Origin: Leeuwenhoekiella sp044542075
GTDB lineage: Bacteria; Bacteroidota; Bacteroidia; Flavobacteriales; Flavobacteriaceae
Length of the DNA stretch: 64,000 nucleotides
Direction of reading: 5' to 3'
Assembly (NCBI RefSeq): GCF_044542075.1
Contig: NZ_JBITTU010000009.1
Coordinates: forward strand, 91,919-155,918
Shown one piece after another: positions 45,166-54,309 of this stretch. The notes under the pieces are model-generated. The model was given only the letters and a program-made list of their open reading frames with translations, was not told the origin of the DNA and made no database searches. The position numbers and the translations under genes were made by a program. Every line of letters begins with the position of its first letter. Position 1 is the first letter of the stretch.

Positions 45166-45511
45166 CTACAACTTATTTTTCATCTCCTTTAAAAATCCGA
45201 TTGCGATTTCGGCATTTATATCTTCCACGCTGTGATACCGCAGCGAACGTAAATTTTTTCGGTTTTCTCCCGCTGTAAGTTTTTCATTAGGGTCATTGAG
45301 CATTATTCCTTTAGGGAAACTTAGTTCAACAAAGGTTTTTTCGAAAATTTAGGAAGCAAAACATCCTGTCATTTAAATAATAAAAAGGCAAGTGCCATTT
45401 ATACAATAAAGCTGCCTGTGGCACGGCGTGCTCAATTAGTACTTGTAATTCAATTAAAATACTTCTATACGGTTCAGGCTTTTTAAGAATGTAGTCTTCT
45501 GCAGGATTCAT
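45166..45511 (-). pseudogene. DUF1801 (YdhG-like) protein gene, frameshifted
   Basis: On the minus strand the frame starts MNPAEDYILKKPEPYRS and runs into an early TGA after NFRKNLC. Dropping one A from an A6 run (minus strand; T6 at 45336-45341) restores NFRKTFVELSFPKGIML, and the frame continues with NRKNLRSLRYHSVEDINAEI to a TAG at 45166-45168. The joined product is a complete ~114-residue DUF1801 protein with its usual N-terminal KPEPYRSIL and C-terminal RSLRYHSVEDIN. Either a true mutation, slippage, or a sequencing error in the homopolymer. Confidence 0.85.
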
Positions 45512-45648
45512 TGTAGATCTTACTTTAAATCTAAATATTTTCTTAAAGTTAAGCTTAGCATCTTAAATAAATATTAATTGATAAGTCAAAATTCAGTATT
45601 AAATAAATTTCCGCTTAGTTTTCCAAATTAACACTATTCACAACAACA

Positions 45649-46794
45649 ATGTACCAGATTTTAAAGCCCCCAACCTTCTTTAAAATACTTATTTTTTTTA
45701 TGACACCTATGTGGTGCTTTAGTCAGGAAGAAGAAAAACCAAAACTTGAATTGGGCGGTGCGCTACGATTTAATTATGTGTATTCTTCCTGGAAGGAAGA
45801 GCAAAAAACCAGAGGAGGTGAATTGGGTTATGATATGTTTAGAATTAATGCAAAAGCTTCTTATAAAAATATTTTCTTAAATGCCGAATATCGCTTTTAC
45901 TCCGATGCTTTTGGTGGTAGTTTCTTAAAGCAAGGTTGGGTAGGATATCGCTTTAATGAAAAAAATGAGCTGCACGCCGGCCTAGTCTATGTGCCTTTTG
46001 GTATCAAGCAATACAATTCACATAATTGGTTTTTCAATATTACCTATTACGTAGGTCTCGAAGATGATCACGATATGGGATTAAAATACGTGCATACAGA
46101 TGATGACTGGGAATATGCGTTTGCTTTTTTAAAAAACGCTGAAGAATTAAATTTTGGAGGAGATGTAGAAAACAGCTCAAGCAGGTATTCATACGATGTG
46201 GTAGGCCGCAATAAAGAAACCAATCAATTTAATGGAAAGGTAGTACGTAAATTTGGTAATGAGGCTGCGCAAAGATTAGGTTTTTCAGGGCAGTATGGGA
46301 GTCTGTACAATATAGACACAGATAAAAATGGGAGTCATTATGCCCTTGCCGTTCACTATGAGCTAGATTACAAAAACTGGAACTTAAAAGCAGAGGCTAT
46401 AACTGTCTCTCATTCGCCAGAAAATAAATTAGGTGAATCTAATAAAACCATTATGAAGGGAGCTTACGGTACCCCGTATGCCATTGCTAGTGATTTTACT
46501 ATGTATACTGCCGCTATATCTAAAAAAATTGAAGTTAACTGGGGACCTATTTCACAAATTGAATTGTATAATGATTTTGGTTATATGCAAAAGAAAGAGA
46601 AAGAATTTACAGATTCCTTTCAAAATGTAACCGGAGTTTTGGTTACTGCAGGGGGTGTTTATACTTATATAGACTATGCTGCCGGTTATAATCATTCATG
46701 GCTAGGCGGAAACTTTGTAGATGATTTTGCAGTAGGTAATCCCGATGCAAAATGGGAAGCTCGGTTTAATATAAATGTTGGTTACTACTTTTAA
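45649..46794 (+). CDS. Outer-membrane porin-like beta-barrel protein
   Basis: 381 residues. Signal peptide ends CFS with Gln26 next. The mature protein has about 16 predicted strands (LELGGALRFNYVYSSW, ELHAGLVYVPFGIKQYNSHNW, WEARFNINVGYYF at the end with terminal Phe). Extended porin families with short periplasmic turns match best (OprO/P-like pattern). It is 12 bases upstream of the BCCT transporter gene, so a substrate-specific diffusion channel for the same solute is inferred. Confidence 0.75.
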   Translation: MYQILKPPTFFKILIFFMTPMWCFSQEEEKPKLELGGALRFNYVYSSWKEEQKTRGGELGYDMFRINAKASYKNIFLNAEYRFYSDAFGGSFLKQGWVGYRFNEKNELHAGLVYVPFGIKQYNSHNWFFNITYYVGLEDDHDMGLKYVHTDDDWEYAFAFLKNAEELNFGGDVENSSSRYSYDVVGRNKETNQFNGKVVRKFGNEAAQRLGFSGQYGSLYNIDTDKNGSHYALAVHYELDYKNWNLKAEAITVSHSPENKLGESNKTIMKGAYGTPYAIASDFTMYTAAISKKIEVNWGPISQIELYNDFGYMQKKEKEFTDSFQNVTGVLVTAGGVYTYIDYAAGYNHSWLGGNFVDDFAVGNPDAKWEARFNINVGYYF

Positions 46795-46806
46795 TAGAAT
46801 AAAATT

Positions 46807-48417
46807 ATGGCAAAGAAAATTACACGCAGTGACGAAAAGAAATCAATATTTGGTCTTGAAGTCAACGGTCCGGTATTTTTTACCTCGGCTATCTTTATCA
46901 TTATAAGCATTACGCTTACAATTGTTTTTGAAGAGCAAGCACAAAAAATATTTGGTGATATACAACATGCAGTTGCAGAAAAGGCAGACTGGTTTTTTAT
47001 ACTCACAATAAATTTATTCCTCATATTTCTTATTTATCTGGCTGTAGGTAAGTATGGTAATATGCGTATAGGTGGTCAAAAAGCAAAACCTGAATTTAAA
47101 ACCATGTCGTGGTTTGCAATGCTCTTTAGTGCAGGTATGGGTATAGGTCTGCTCTTTTTTGGAGTTGCAGAACCTGTAAAACATTTAATTGCGCCACCTA
47201 CTGCAGATCCTAATACAGTTGCTGCTGCCCAGGAAGCGATGAATTTCACCTTTTTGCACTGGGGTTTTCACGCCTGGGGTGTTTATGCACTGGTAGGCCT
47301 GGCATTATCCTATTTTACCTATTCACGCGGTTTGCCCCTCACTATTAGATCTATATTTTACCCGTTTTTAGGAGATAGAATACATGGGAGAATAGGTGAC
47401 GCAATAGATATTTTTGCAGTACTCGCAACACTATTTGGTCTGGCAACTTCTTTAGGATTTGGAGTGCAGCAAATTGCAAGTGGTCTTAATCATGTATTTG
47501 GAGTTCCTGACGGAACGCTAACTCAAGTTCTTTTAATTGCAGGGATAACGCTAATAGCCACAACTTCGGTAGTTTTAGGTGTAGACAAAGGAGTTAAGAT
47601 TTTAAGTGAGTGGAATATGCGAGTGGCTGTAGTATTACTACTGCTGGCTGTAATTCTGGGTCCTACTCTATTTATTTTTAGATCTTTTGTAGAAAACACG
47701 GGAAGCTATTTATTCAACTTTATACAGATTTCTACCTGGAGTGAGACTTTTGAAGGCTCCTCATGGCAAAATGACTGGACGGTTTTTTACTGGGGTTGGT
47801 GGATAGGATGGTCCCCATTTGTAGGGATGTTTATTGCTCGTATTTCTAAAGGTAGAACCATACGTCAATTTATTTTAGGTGTATTACTAGTACCGGCATT
47901 AGTAACATTTTTCTGGATGTCGGCTTTCGGTAGTGTTGCAATACAACAAGCTCTGGGCGGGGACACCAGCATTGTGACAGCAGTACAAGATGATGTTGCT
48001 ACTGCATTGTTTGTCTTTTTTGAAGATTACCCGCTCTCGATGGTAATAAATGTAGTTGCTGTAATTCTAATTGCCGGCTTTTTTATCACCTCATCAGATT
48101 CTGGTTCGCTTGTGATAGATAGTTTAACCTCTGGCGGAAAAATTGAAGCTCCGGTAGGTCAACGTATCTTTTGGGCCATTACAGAAGGTACGGTAGCAGC
48201 TGTACTTCTAATAGGCGGTGGTCTCGAAGCACTTCAAACCGCTACCATTGTTACCGGTTTACCCTTTGCTGTGATTTTACTTATAATGTGCTATTCTCTG
48301 TACAAAGGCCTTCGGGAAGACTATCAAAAACTCGAAAAGAAAAAATCTGAAAAGCAAATGGATGATTACGAAGATGTAGTAAAAGAAATTGTAGCACGTA
48401 GAAAACAAAACGATTAA
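46807..48417 (+). CDS. BCCT-family transporter (betaine/choline/carnitine type)
   Basis: 536 residues with 12 membrane segments. Family marks: GMGIGLLFFGVAEP (first repeat glycine-rich helix), LATSLGFGVQQIASG, and the aromatic substrate box FYWGWWIGWSPFVGMFIARISKGRTIRQF. Na+- or H+-coupled uptake of a quaternary ammonium compound such as glycine betaine. The last ~45 residues are highly charged, as for osmosensing tails. The USP gene starts two bases after the stop, the porin ends 12 bases before; one operon. Confidence 0.93.
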   Translation: MAKKITRSDEKKSIFGLEVNGPVFFTSAIFIIISITLTIVFEEQAQKIFGDIQHAVAEKADWFFILTINLFLIFLIYLAVGKYGNMRIGGQKAKPEFKTMSWFAMLFSAGMGIGLLFFGVAEPVKHLIAPPTADPNTVAAAQEAMNFTFLHWGFHAWGVYALVGLALSYFTYSRGLPLTIRSIFYPFLGDRIHGRIGDAIDIFAVLATLFGLATSLGFGVQQIASGLNHVFGVPDGTLTQVLLIAGITLIATTSVVLGVDKGVKILSEWNMRVAVVLLLLAVILGPTLFIFRSFVENTGSYLFNFIQISTWSETFEGSSWQNDWTVFYWGWWIGWSPFVGMFIARISKGRTIRQFILGVLLVPALVTFFWMSAFGSVAIQQALGGDTSIVTAVQDDVATALFVFFEDYPLSMVINVVAVILIAGFFITSSDSGSLVIDSLTSGGKIEAPVGQRIFWAITEGTVAAVLLIGGGLEALQTATIVTGLPFAVILLIMCYSLYKGLREDYQKLEKKKSEKQMDDYEDVVKEIVARRKQND

Positions 48418-48419
48418 CT

Positions 48420-49277
48420 ATGGAAAAAGCAAAAAACATACTGGTTGCACTAGATCTCTCTTCATTAGACAATCATTTAATAGCATATAGCTCTTTTCTA
48501 GCAGATAGCCTGAATGCAGAAAATGTCTATTTTGTGCATAACATTAAAAAATATGAGATATCAGATCTTTTTGAAGAGGAGTTACAAAAAGTAAATCTTG
48601 ACCAGCTTATAGGCGACGAACTTAACGAAAATATTGAAAAAATATTTACAGCAAATGTAAATTGGGAGGTTCTTATTTCTGAAGATTCAAATACAGAATC
48701 CCTGATACATTACATCGCTAATAAATATAGCATTGACCTAGCTATTGTAGGTAATAAATCTGCTAAAGACGGTACTGGCGTTGTTACTTCAAAATTATTA
48801 AGGCTATTAAAATGCAGTATACTTACAGTACCTAGAACAGCAGAGTTAAATTTAGATACCGTATGGGTGGGTACAGATTTTTCTAGCCATTCAAGAAAAT
48901 CTTTCTTTTTTGCTAATGATTTGCAAGAGCGTGTTTCTTCACAATTGTCTTCAATACATATCTATCAAATCCCTATGCAGTTTTCACCCTACATAAAACG
49001 TGCTGAGGCTATTGAAAAAATTGAGAAACACCTAAAACAAAAATCAATCAAATTTTTTAGCAAATTAGGAGTAGCAACCCCAGATACTAACGAATTCCTT
49101 TATGCTAATGATAAGAGTATAGGTCAGAAGTTTTTAGTTGAAATAGAGAAACGAAAACCTAACCTCGTTATCCTTTCTGATAAAGGCGGAAGTAATATTT
49201 CTTCGCTGCTCATAGGAGGGCTTACCGAAGAGCTTTTTAATGAAAGCTTGATAAGCGCACTACTCATAGTAAAATAG
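48420..49277 (+). CDS. Universal stress protein, two-domain type
   Basis: 285 residues, two UspA domains. Domain 1: NILVALDLSSLDNHLIAYSSFLADSL and YSIDLAIVGNKSAKDGTGVVTSKLLRLLKCSILTVPR; domain 2: TVWVGTDFSSHSRKSFFFAN and KRKPNLVILSDKGGSNISSLLIGGL with a possible ATP-loop (GGSN). USPs bind ATP or modulate partners in stress. Being fused by spacing to a BCCT transporter, it may control uptake as TeaD does for TeaABC in Halomonas. Confidence 0.88.
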   Translation: MEKAKNILVALDLSSLDNHLIAYSSFLADSLNAENVYFVHNIKKYEISDLFEEELQKVNLDQLIGDELNENIEKIFTANVNWEVLISEDSNTESLIHYIANKYSIDLAIVGNKSAKDGTGVVTSKLLRLLKCSILTVPRTAELNLDTVWVGTDFSSHSRKSFFFANDLQERVSSQLSSIHIYQIPMQFSPYIKRAEAIEKIEKHLKQKSIKFFSKLGVATPDTNEFLYANDKSIGQKFLVEIEKRKPNLVILSDKGGSNISSLLIGGLTEELFNESLISALLIVK

Positions 49278-49293
49278 ATTTTAAACTTGTACT

Positions 49294-49324
49294 TAAGCTT
49301 CATTATAAAATGAAGCTTTTTTTT
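49294..49324 (+). terminator. Intrinsic terminator
   Basis: AAGCTTCATT and AATGAAGCTT arms with loop ATAA and T9 run, closing the porin/BCCT/USP operon. Confidence 0.88.
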
Positions 49325-49350
49325 GTTGTACACTATCCAAATATATACTT

Positions 49351-49370
49351 ACTTTGCATTTCAAAGTACT
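49351..49370 (+). promoter_or_regulatory. Palindromic operator, left copy, ahead of the membrane protein gene
   Basis: ACTTTG-CATTT-CAAAGT (one mismatch to a perfect inverted repeat) followed by ACTTTTG, ending three bases before the ATG at 49376. A near-identical element lies at 50389-50410 before creD. Probably the binding site of the winged-helix regulator encoded between them. Confidence 0.7.
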
Positions 49371-49375
49371 TTTGT

Positions 49376-50005
49376 ATGGAAACACAAAACTATCTCAAAG
49401 ATATTAGCGACATCAAAAACATGATGAGTCGTTCGTCTCGATTTATTTCACTTAGCGGACTCTCAGGAATACTTGCTGGCATCTATGCTCTTATAGGTGC
49501 TGTAGCTGCCTACTTTCAGATTCAGAAGTTTGAAGAGTTGAGCTATACAGAGAATCAGTATATTTCAGATGACACCTATACTACGCTCTTCTTTAATTTA
49601 ATTGGTATTGCTCTTCTTGTTCTTTTTGCAGCCGTAGTAACCGGCTTTATACTCACATTACGCAAAGCAAAAAAACAGAACGAGAAAATCTGGAATCCGG
49701 TTTCAAAACGCTTATTGGCAAATTTTGCGATTCCGCTTATTGCTGGTGGTCTATTTTGTGTAGTACTTATTCAGTATAATATTGCCGGCCTGGTTGCTCC
49801 TGCTACACTTTTATTTTATGGACTTGCCCTGGTAAATGCCAGTAAATTTACAATCGGTGATATTAAATATTTGGGCTTAGTCAATATACTAATTAGCTTA
49901 ATAGCCACTCAATTTATAGGATACGGATTGTATTTTTGGAGCTTAGGTTTTGGTATTCTCCATATTATTTATGGAGCTATTTTATACAATAAATACGACC
50001 GGTAA
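49376..50005 (+). CDS. Membrane protein of unknown function in the creD unit
   Basis: 209 residues from the ATG at 49376; an upstream start at 49310 would cross the operator. Six hydrophobic segments (about 27-47, 69-96, 126-141, 148-161, 169-185, 189-203). Small Gly/Ala-rich helices, a charged N-terminus (METQNYLKDISDIKNMM). No family recognised. It precedes a winged-helix regulator by 63 bases and creD; probably a membrane sensor or effector for envelope stress. Confidence 0.75.
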   Translation: METQNYLKDISDIKNMMSRSSRFISLSGLSGILAGIYALIGAVAAYFQIQKFEELSYTENQYISDDTYTTLFFNLIGIALLVLFAAVVTGFILTLRKAKKQNEKIWNPVSKRLLANFAIPLIAGGLFCVVLIQYNIAGLVAPATLLFYGLALVNASKFTIGDIKYLGLVNILISLIATQFIGYGLYFWSLGFGILHIIYGAILYNKYDR

Positions 50006-50068
50006 ATCTTTTAATTACGGTTAACACAAAGCGAATTTAAAGCTAAAACAGATAACGAATTCAATACA

Positions 50069-50362
50069 TTGAAAAACATCATTCAACATATAAATAAGGC
50101 TTTTGACCACCGTATAAGACTGGGTATTATGAGCATTCTTATGGTTAATGATTTTGCAGATTTTAATATGCTGAAAGAATTACTAGGCGCTACTGATGGT
50201 AATATTGCCAGTCATACAAAAGCCCTTGAAAAAGAGTCCTACATACAAGTAGAAAAATCATTTATTAACCGAAAACCCAATACACGGTATATTGCTACGC
50301 CTTTAGGGAAAGAAGCATTTACAAAGCATATCGAAGCCTTAGAAAAACTGATCAACCCTTAA
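50069..50362 (+). CDS. Winged-helix transcriptional regulator
   Basis: 97 residues starting at TTG 50069 (NIIQHINKAFDHRIRLGIMSILMVND). The sequence HRIRLGIMSIL, FNMLKELLGATDGNIASHTKALE and YIQVEKSFINRKPNTRYIATPLGK is the helix-turn-helix plus wing of small ArsR/MarR-like regulators (HTH_34/DUF). No metal or ligand domain, so it may dimerise by its helices. Almost certainly binds the ACTTTGnnTTTCAAAGT palindromes on each side. Confidence 0.85.
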   Translation: MKNIIQHINKAFDHRIRLGIMSILMVNDFADFNMLKELLGATDGNIASHTKALEKESYIQVEKSFINRKPNTRYIATPLGKEAFTKHIEALEKLINP

Positions 50363-50388
50363 TAACAAATCTATTTTTTTATCTATTT

Positions 50389-50410
50389 ACTTTGAATTTC
50401 AAAGTACTTT
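50389..50410 (+). promoter_or_regulatory. Palindromic operator, right copy, ahead of creD
   Basis: ACTTTGAA-T-TTCAAAGT is a perfect 8-1-8 inverted repeat followed by ACTTT, lying 56 bases before the creD ATG. Same flanks (ttACTTTG, CAAAGTACTTT) as the left copy. Confidence 0.75.
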
Positions 50411-50465
50411 ATTTTAACGAGTTTCATTTATCAAAAGACACTAATCACACTTTAAAATTTCTATT

Positions 50466-51842
50466 ATGAGCGAACAACATCCACAACAGCAAAACAAGAT
50501 TATCTATTGGGTAAAAAACTCGATCACCGCCCGTATGTTTATGGTAGGCTTTCTTACTCTTATTCTATTAATACCATTATTTTTTGTGCAAAACCTCATT
50601 GAAGAACGCGCCATTAGGCAAAAGCAAGTCGTAAGTGAAATCAACAATAAATGGGGTGATGAAGTTCTAATTTATGGTCCTATTTTAAAAATCCCGTATA
50701 GAACTTACCACGAGAAGGCTATTACAAATAAACAAACCAAAGAGATTTTAACTGAAGTTATAGAAGAAATTAAATATGCCTATTTCTTTCCTGAAAAATT
50801 AGGTATAACCTCAACGGTCAACCCTGAAATTAAAAACCGAAGTATTTACAAAACCACAGTGTTTAGTTCGCAAACCCTATTAAACGGTATGTTTGCCATC
50901 CCAGACTTCTCAGACGTATCGCTTCAGCCTGAAGATATCCTGTGGGATAAAGCGCGCGTTATTTTAAAAACCTCTAATTTAAAAGGCGTAAGCGCCGAAG
51001 TGAAAATTAAACTCAATGAACATAATTATCCCTTTTCTTCAAAATATGATACTCATGAAAATCCCAGGACTAGTGGGTTGAATATGCATTTAATGGAAAG
51101 CAAACCTATTGAAGTTGCGCAACTTCCGCAGGAAAAAGCAGTTGCATTTAGCATTAATTTAGAAGTAAACGGAAGCGAACAAATACGTTTTGTACCCATA
51201 GGTAAAACTACCGAAGCTCAAATTACTTCTAGCTGGGAAACAAACAATTTTACGGGTAACTATTTACCGTATAATCAAGACAAACTTACCGATACCGGCT
51301 TTGATGCACGCTGGAACGTGCTGGATATCAACCGCCCTTTCTCACAACAATTTTTTGACCGGTTACCTGAATTAAATGAGTATGCTTTTGGTGTAAATTT
51401 TATGATTCCGGTAGATGAATATCAGAAAAGTGAACGAACTGCTAAGTACGGTTTTCTGGTTATTGGGCTCACCTTTCTTATTTTCTTTTTAATACAAACC
51501 CTAAGTAAAATAAGCATTCATCCGTTTCAATATTTGATGATTGGTATTTCACTCGTTATGTTTTATACACTACTCATTTCCATTTCTGAGCACAGCAGTT
51601 ACCTCAATGCCTATTTTGTTTCCGGTTGTTCTGTAGTTATTCTAATCACACTTTATTCTAGAAGCATTCTCAAAAGTGTAAAGTTCCCTTTATTTATAGG
51701 TGCTTCACTAAGTGTATTATACAGCTTTATATATGTAATAATTCAGCTTGAAAATTATGCATTGCTTGTAGGCAGCATTGGCTTATTTATAATTCTTGCG
51801 CTAGTTATGTACGCTTCGCGGAAAATTGATTGGAATGCTTAA
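50466..51842 (+). CDS. creD: Cell envelope integrity protein CreD (inner membrane protein)
   Basis: 458 residues. One N-terminal membrane segment (ITARMFMVGFLTLILLIPLFF), a ~270-residue periplasmic domain (YGPILKIPY, GMFAIPDFSDVSLQPEDI, NGSEQIRFVPIGKTTE) and a C-terminal cluster of five to six membrane segments (GFLVIGLTFLIFFLIQTL). This is the CreD/YjgN-type layout. In gamma-proteobacteria creD belongs to the CreBC regulon and protects against colicin and envelope stress; here it is controlled by a local winged-helix regulator. Confidence 0.85.
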   Translation: MSEQHPQQQNKIIYWVKNSITARMFMVGFLTLILLIPLFFVQNLIEERAIRQKQVVSEINNKWGDEVLIYGPILKIPYRTYHEKAITNKQTKEILTEVIEEIKYAYFFPEKLGITSTVNPEIKNRSIYKTTVFSSQTLLNGMFAIPDFSDVSLQPEDILWDKARVILKTSNLKGVSAEVKIKLNEHNYPFSSKYDTHENPRTSGLNMHLMESKPIEVAQLPQEKAVAFSINLEVNGSEQIRFVPIGKTTEAQITSSWETNNFTGNYLPYNQDKLTDTGFDARWNVLDINRPFSQQFFDRLPELNEYAFGVNFMIPVDEYQKSERTAKYGFLVIGLTFLIFFLIQTLSKISIHPFQYLMIGISLVMFYTLLISISEHSSYLNAYFVSGCSVVILITLYSRSILKSVKFPLFIGASLSVLYSFIYVIIQLENYALLVGSIGLFIILALVMYASRKIDWNA

Positions 51843-51905
51843 TTAAATTTAAACTAATCAGCCGGCAGGTAAGACATACCCGTTGGCTGATTACTATCTG
51901 TATTT

Positions 51906-52568
51906 ATGAAAACACGTATAGAAACTCATTACACGCAGCTCAAATTTATATGTATAGCAACGATTTGCTGTGCAGTATTATTAATGATCCGACTCAAAAT
52001 CACACGTGATTTTTTTGGTCTGTTTCTCGTATGGAATCTTTTTTTAGCTTCTATACCCTTAGGGATTGTCTGGCTGTTGAAGGAGCAGAAAACCTTAATA
52101 AAAAATAATTTTATTGTCGCACTTGCATTTGGTATTTGGCTTTTATTTTTACCTAATTCACCGTATATACTCACAGATCTTATACATCTCTCTTACAGCA
52201 ATCCGTCCTGGTTTTACTATGATAGTATTCTCATTATAAGCTTTGCGATAACGGGATTATATTTTGGTTTTTTATCTATTTATGAACTTAAAATGATATT
52301 CAGAAAAAAATTCAACCTTTCTGTTTTAAATACAGGTATTATAGCTGTATTATATTTATCAGCTTTGGGGATATACCTTGGTAGAATTTTACGATTTAAT
52401 TCTTGGGATATTTTAGCTAATCCTACAGTTCTTTTTAAAACACTGCTGCAATTTGTCCTATCCCCCGTAGAAAATAGTGAAGTATGGTTATTTACCTTTA
52501 TTTTTGGAACACTATTAACCGTGCTCTATTTTATAAGTGAACGCTTTTTAAAACTCAGTGAATTATGA
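51906..52568 (+). CDS. DUF1361 membrane protein
   Basis: 220 residues, six to seven membrane helices. DUF1361 marks: FLPNSPYILTDLIHL after the third helix and LYLSALGIYLGRILRFNSWDIL. No biochemical role known. The ATG of the next gene overlaps its stop (ATGA), so they are co-translated. Confidence 0.87.
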   Translation: MKTRIETHYTQLKFICIATICCAVLLMIRLKITRDFFGLFLVWNLFLASIPLGIVWLLKEQKTLIKNNFIVALAFGIWLLFLPNSPYILTDLIHLSYSNPSWFYYDSILIISFAITGLYFGFLSIYELKMIFRKKFNLSVLNTGIIAVLYLSALGIYLGRILRFNSWDILANPTVLFKTLLQFVLSPVENSEVWLFTFIFGTLLTVLYFISERFLKLSEL

Positions 52569-52975
52569 TATATAGCCGTAACACACGTTTAGCGTATGCG
52601 TTAGGATTTAGCATTATTTTAATAGTAGAAATTGCTATCGCTACCTATCTCAAAACTGGTTTTATACGCGCAAATCTCGGAGATTTTTTAGTAGTGATAT
52701 TTCTATATTGTCTATTAATGACTGTAATAAATATTTCCGTTAAAAACGGATTAATCATCACCCTGCTTTTCTCCTTTTTAATAGAGTTTCTTCAAATCAT
52801 TAATCTCACACGATTTTTCCCCACGGAATATAAGAAATGGGCAGCATTAGTGTTTGGCAGTCATTTCTCTTGGTTAGATATCCTAATGTATACTTTAGGA
52901 ATTCTAACAATTTGGGGTTTTGAATATGCACGATCTTCCCGACCTAATTCCCAAAATCTTCAGGAGAGAAAATAG
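52565..52975 (+). CDS. DUF2809 small membrane protein
   Basis: 136 residues with four membrane helices. GDFLVVIFLYCLL, then EFLQIINLTRFFPTEYK and GSHFSWLDILMYTLGI are typical DUF2809. Function unknown; overlaps the DUF1361 stop by four bases, so a two-gene unit. Confidence 0.85.
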   Translation: MIYSRNTRLAYALGFSIILIVEIAIATYLKTGFIRANLGDFLVVIFLYCLLMTVINISVKNGLIITLLFSFLIEFLQIINLTRFFPTEYKKWAALVFGSHFSWLDILMYTLGILTIWGFEYARSSRPNSQNLQERK

Positions 52976-53009
52976 CTTATCTGTATTGAGTAGGCAATAC
53001 AAAGATTTT

Positions 53010-53056
53010 ATAAGTTCGCTATATAGGTTTTTCGACTACGCTCAAAATGAACTTAT
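53010..53056. repeat. Nested inverted repeat (related to 44033-44054)
   Basis: Outer arms ATAAGTTC (53010) and GAACTTAT (53049-53056), inner TTTTTCGACTACGCTCAAAA. Located between convergent genes; may act as a terminator or is a mobile palindromic repeat. Confidence 0.55.
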
Positions 53057-53094
53057 TGAGGACATACTAATTACTTCGTTTTTCGTCTTTCGTT

Positions 53095-54309
53095 TTATTC
53101 TTTACCGTCTACATAATCCTGTAGGTAGCTAAAGCGTTCAGTAAGTTTGCCATTTTGTGTCATACGCGCGCGTTGTAGAATACCATCTGCATCGTCATTA
53201 AAAAAGGCTGGTAGAACGTGTTCAATAAACATCTCACCAAAACCTTCGCTGGCATCTTTAGGAAGTTCACAAGGTAAATTATCTACTGCCATTACCGTGA
53301 TTGCACCATCTGCATCCATTGCTACTTCAGATTCAGTAACCGCATCATACCCATAAAACGGATCTGCAATAGTAGAAGCGCGCAGTGTAGAGGCTACAGG
53401 GCCATCTACATCACACGAGATATCTGCAACCACTTCTATACTAAAATTTTGTGCTTTTGCATCTTCGCGAGTAAATAAATAGGGCGCGCCGTCACCATAA
53501 AAATGTCCGGCAATAAAAAGCTGTGTAACTTCCGCAAAGCGCATAAAATTAGATTCATAACCGGAGGGATCTTTAAAGAATTCAGAAGTATTCACTGCGG
53601 TACCATCTATTTTTTTAGTGTAATCTTCAATACCCAACTGGCAATAAACCGGCATATCATGTTCTTCACTTAAATAATCCTCAACGGAAACTTTTTTAAC
53701 CCCCATCTTATCCAGAATTTCCATAGACCCAGCAGCTACTTTCCCAGTTCCTGTTAGCGCTATTTTTAGTTTGGGGAGTTCGATTTTTGCTAATTGACTC
53801 TGCAAAGCATTACTATCTGTCAACGTTGATGCCGGTGGTAAATCAAATGATTTATGTTTTTTACCGTAGGCTCTAAAACCGTTATAAGCACCTACAAGAC
53901 CAGCATATCTTCCGAAGCCTATTAATCGTAATCCGCGTTCATCTGTTATCGTCTCGTGATCGTAAAGCTCAATATTTTTATCTAAAACTGCCTGTAACAA
54001 TGCTCTGTTGTAGGGTTGTTTTTTAATGGTATGGCTAAAGAAAAAGTACTTTTTATTCGGTATCAAATCCTCAATGCGCACTTCTTTAACACCCAGCATT
54101 ACATCTGCTGAAGACACGTCCTGCAACACTTCAAACTCGGCCTTCTCATAAGCTACATCAGGAAAAACCCGTACAGAAGAAGATTCTACTACAAACCGGG
54201 CTTTAGGAAAACGCTCCTGTGCCTGTATCATCGTTGTAGGTGATAAAACCGCTCTGTGATCTGGCGGGGTTTTTCCTTCTTTAAGTAATGCAAATATTAT
54301 GGATGTCAT
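53095..54309 (-). CDS. Saccharopine-dehydrogenase/alanine-dehydrogenase-like NAD(P) oxidoreductase
   Basis: 404 residues. N-terminal half resembles alanine dehydrogenase/transhydrogenase fold (LLKEGKTPPDHRAVLSP, VESSSVRVFPDVAYEKA, VKEVRIEDLI), then the Rossmann motif IALTGTGKVAAGSMEIL, and a C-terminal DISCDVDGPVASTLRASTIADPFYG with Asp/Asn motifs used by lysine-forming saccharopine dehydrogenase. Likely cytosolic lysine or related amino acid metabolism. The last segment is acidic. Confidence 0.85.
   Translation of the reverse strand: MTSIIFALLKEGKTPPDHRAVLSPTTMIQAQERFPKARFVVESSSVRVFPDVAYEKAEFEVLQDVSSADVMLGVKEVRIEDLIPNKKYFFFSHTIKKQPYNRALLQAVLDKNIELYDHETITDERGLRLIGFGRYAGLVGAYNGFRAYGKKHKSFDLPPASTLTDSNALQSQLAKIELPKLKIALTGTGKVAAGSMEILDKMGVKKVSVEDYLSEEHDMPVYCQLGIEDYTKKIDGTAVNTSEFFKDPSGYESNFMRFAEVTQLFIAGHFYGDGAPYLFTREDAKAQNFSIEVVADISCDVDGPVASTLRASTIADPFYGYDAVTESEVAMDADGAITVMAVDNLPCELPKDASEGFGEMFIEHVLPAFFNDDADGILQRARMTQNGKLTERFSYLQDYVDGKE

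Noticed and set aside
46791..47024. Minus-strand frame over the BCCT gene start
   Set aside because: Shadow of a well-supported transporter gene, no independent signal.
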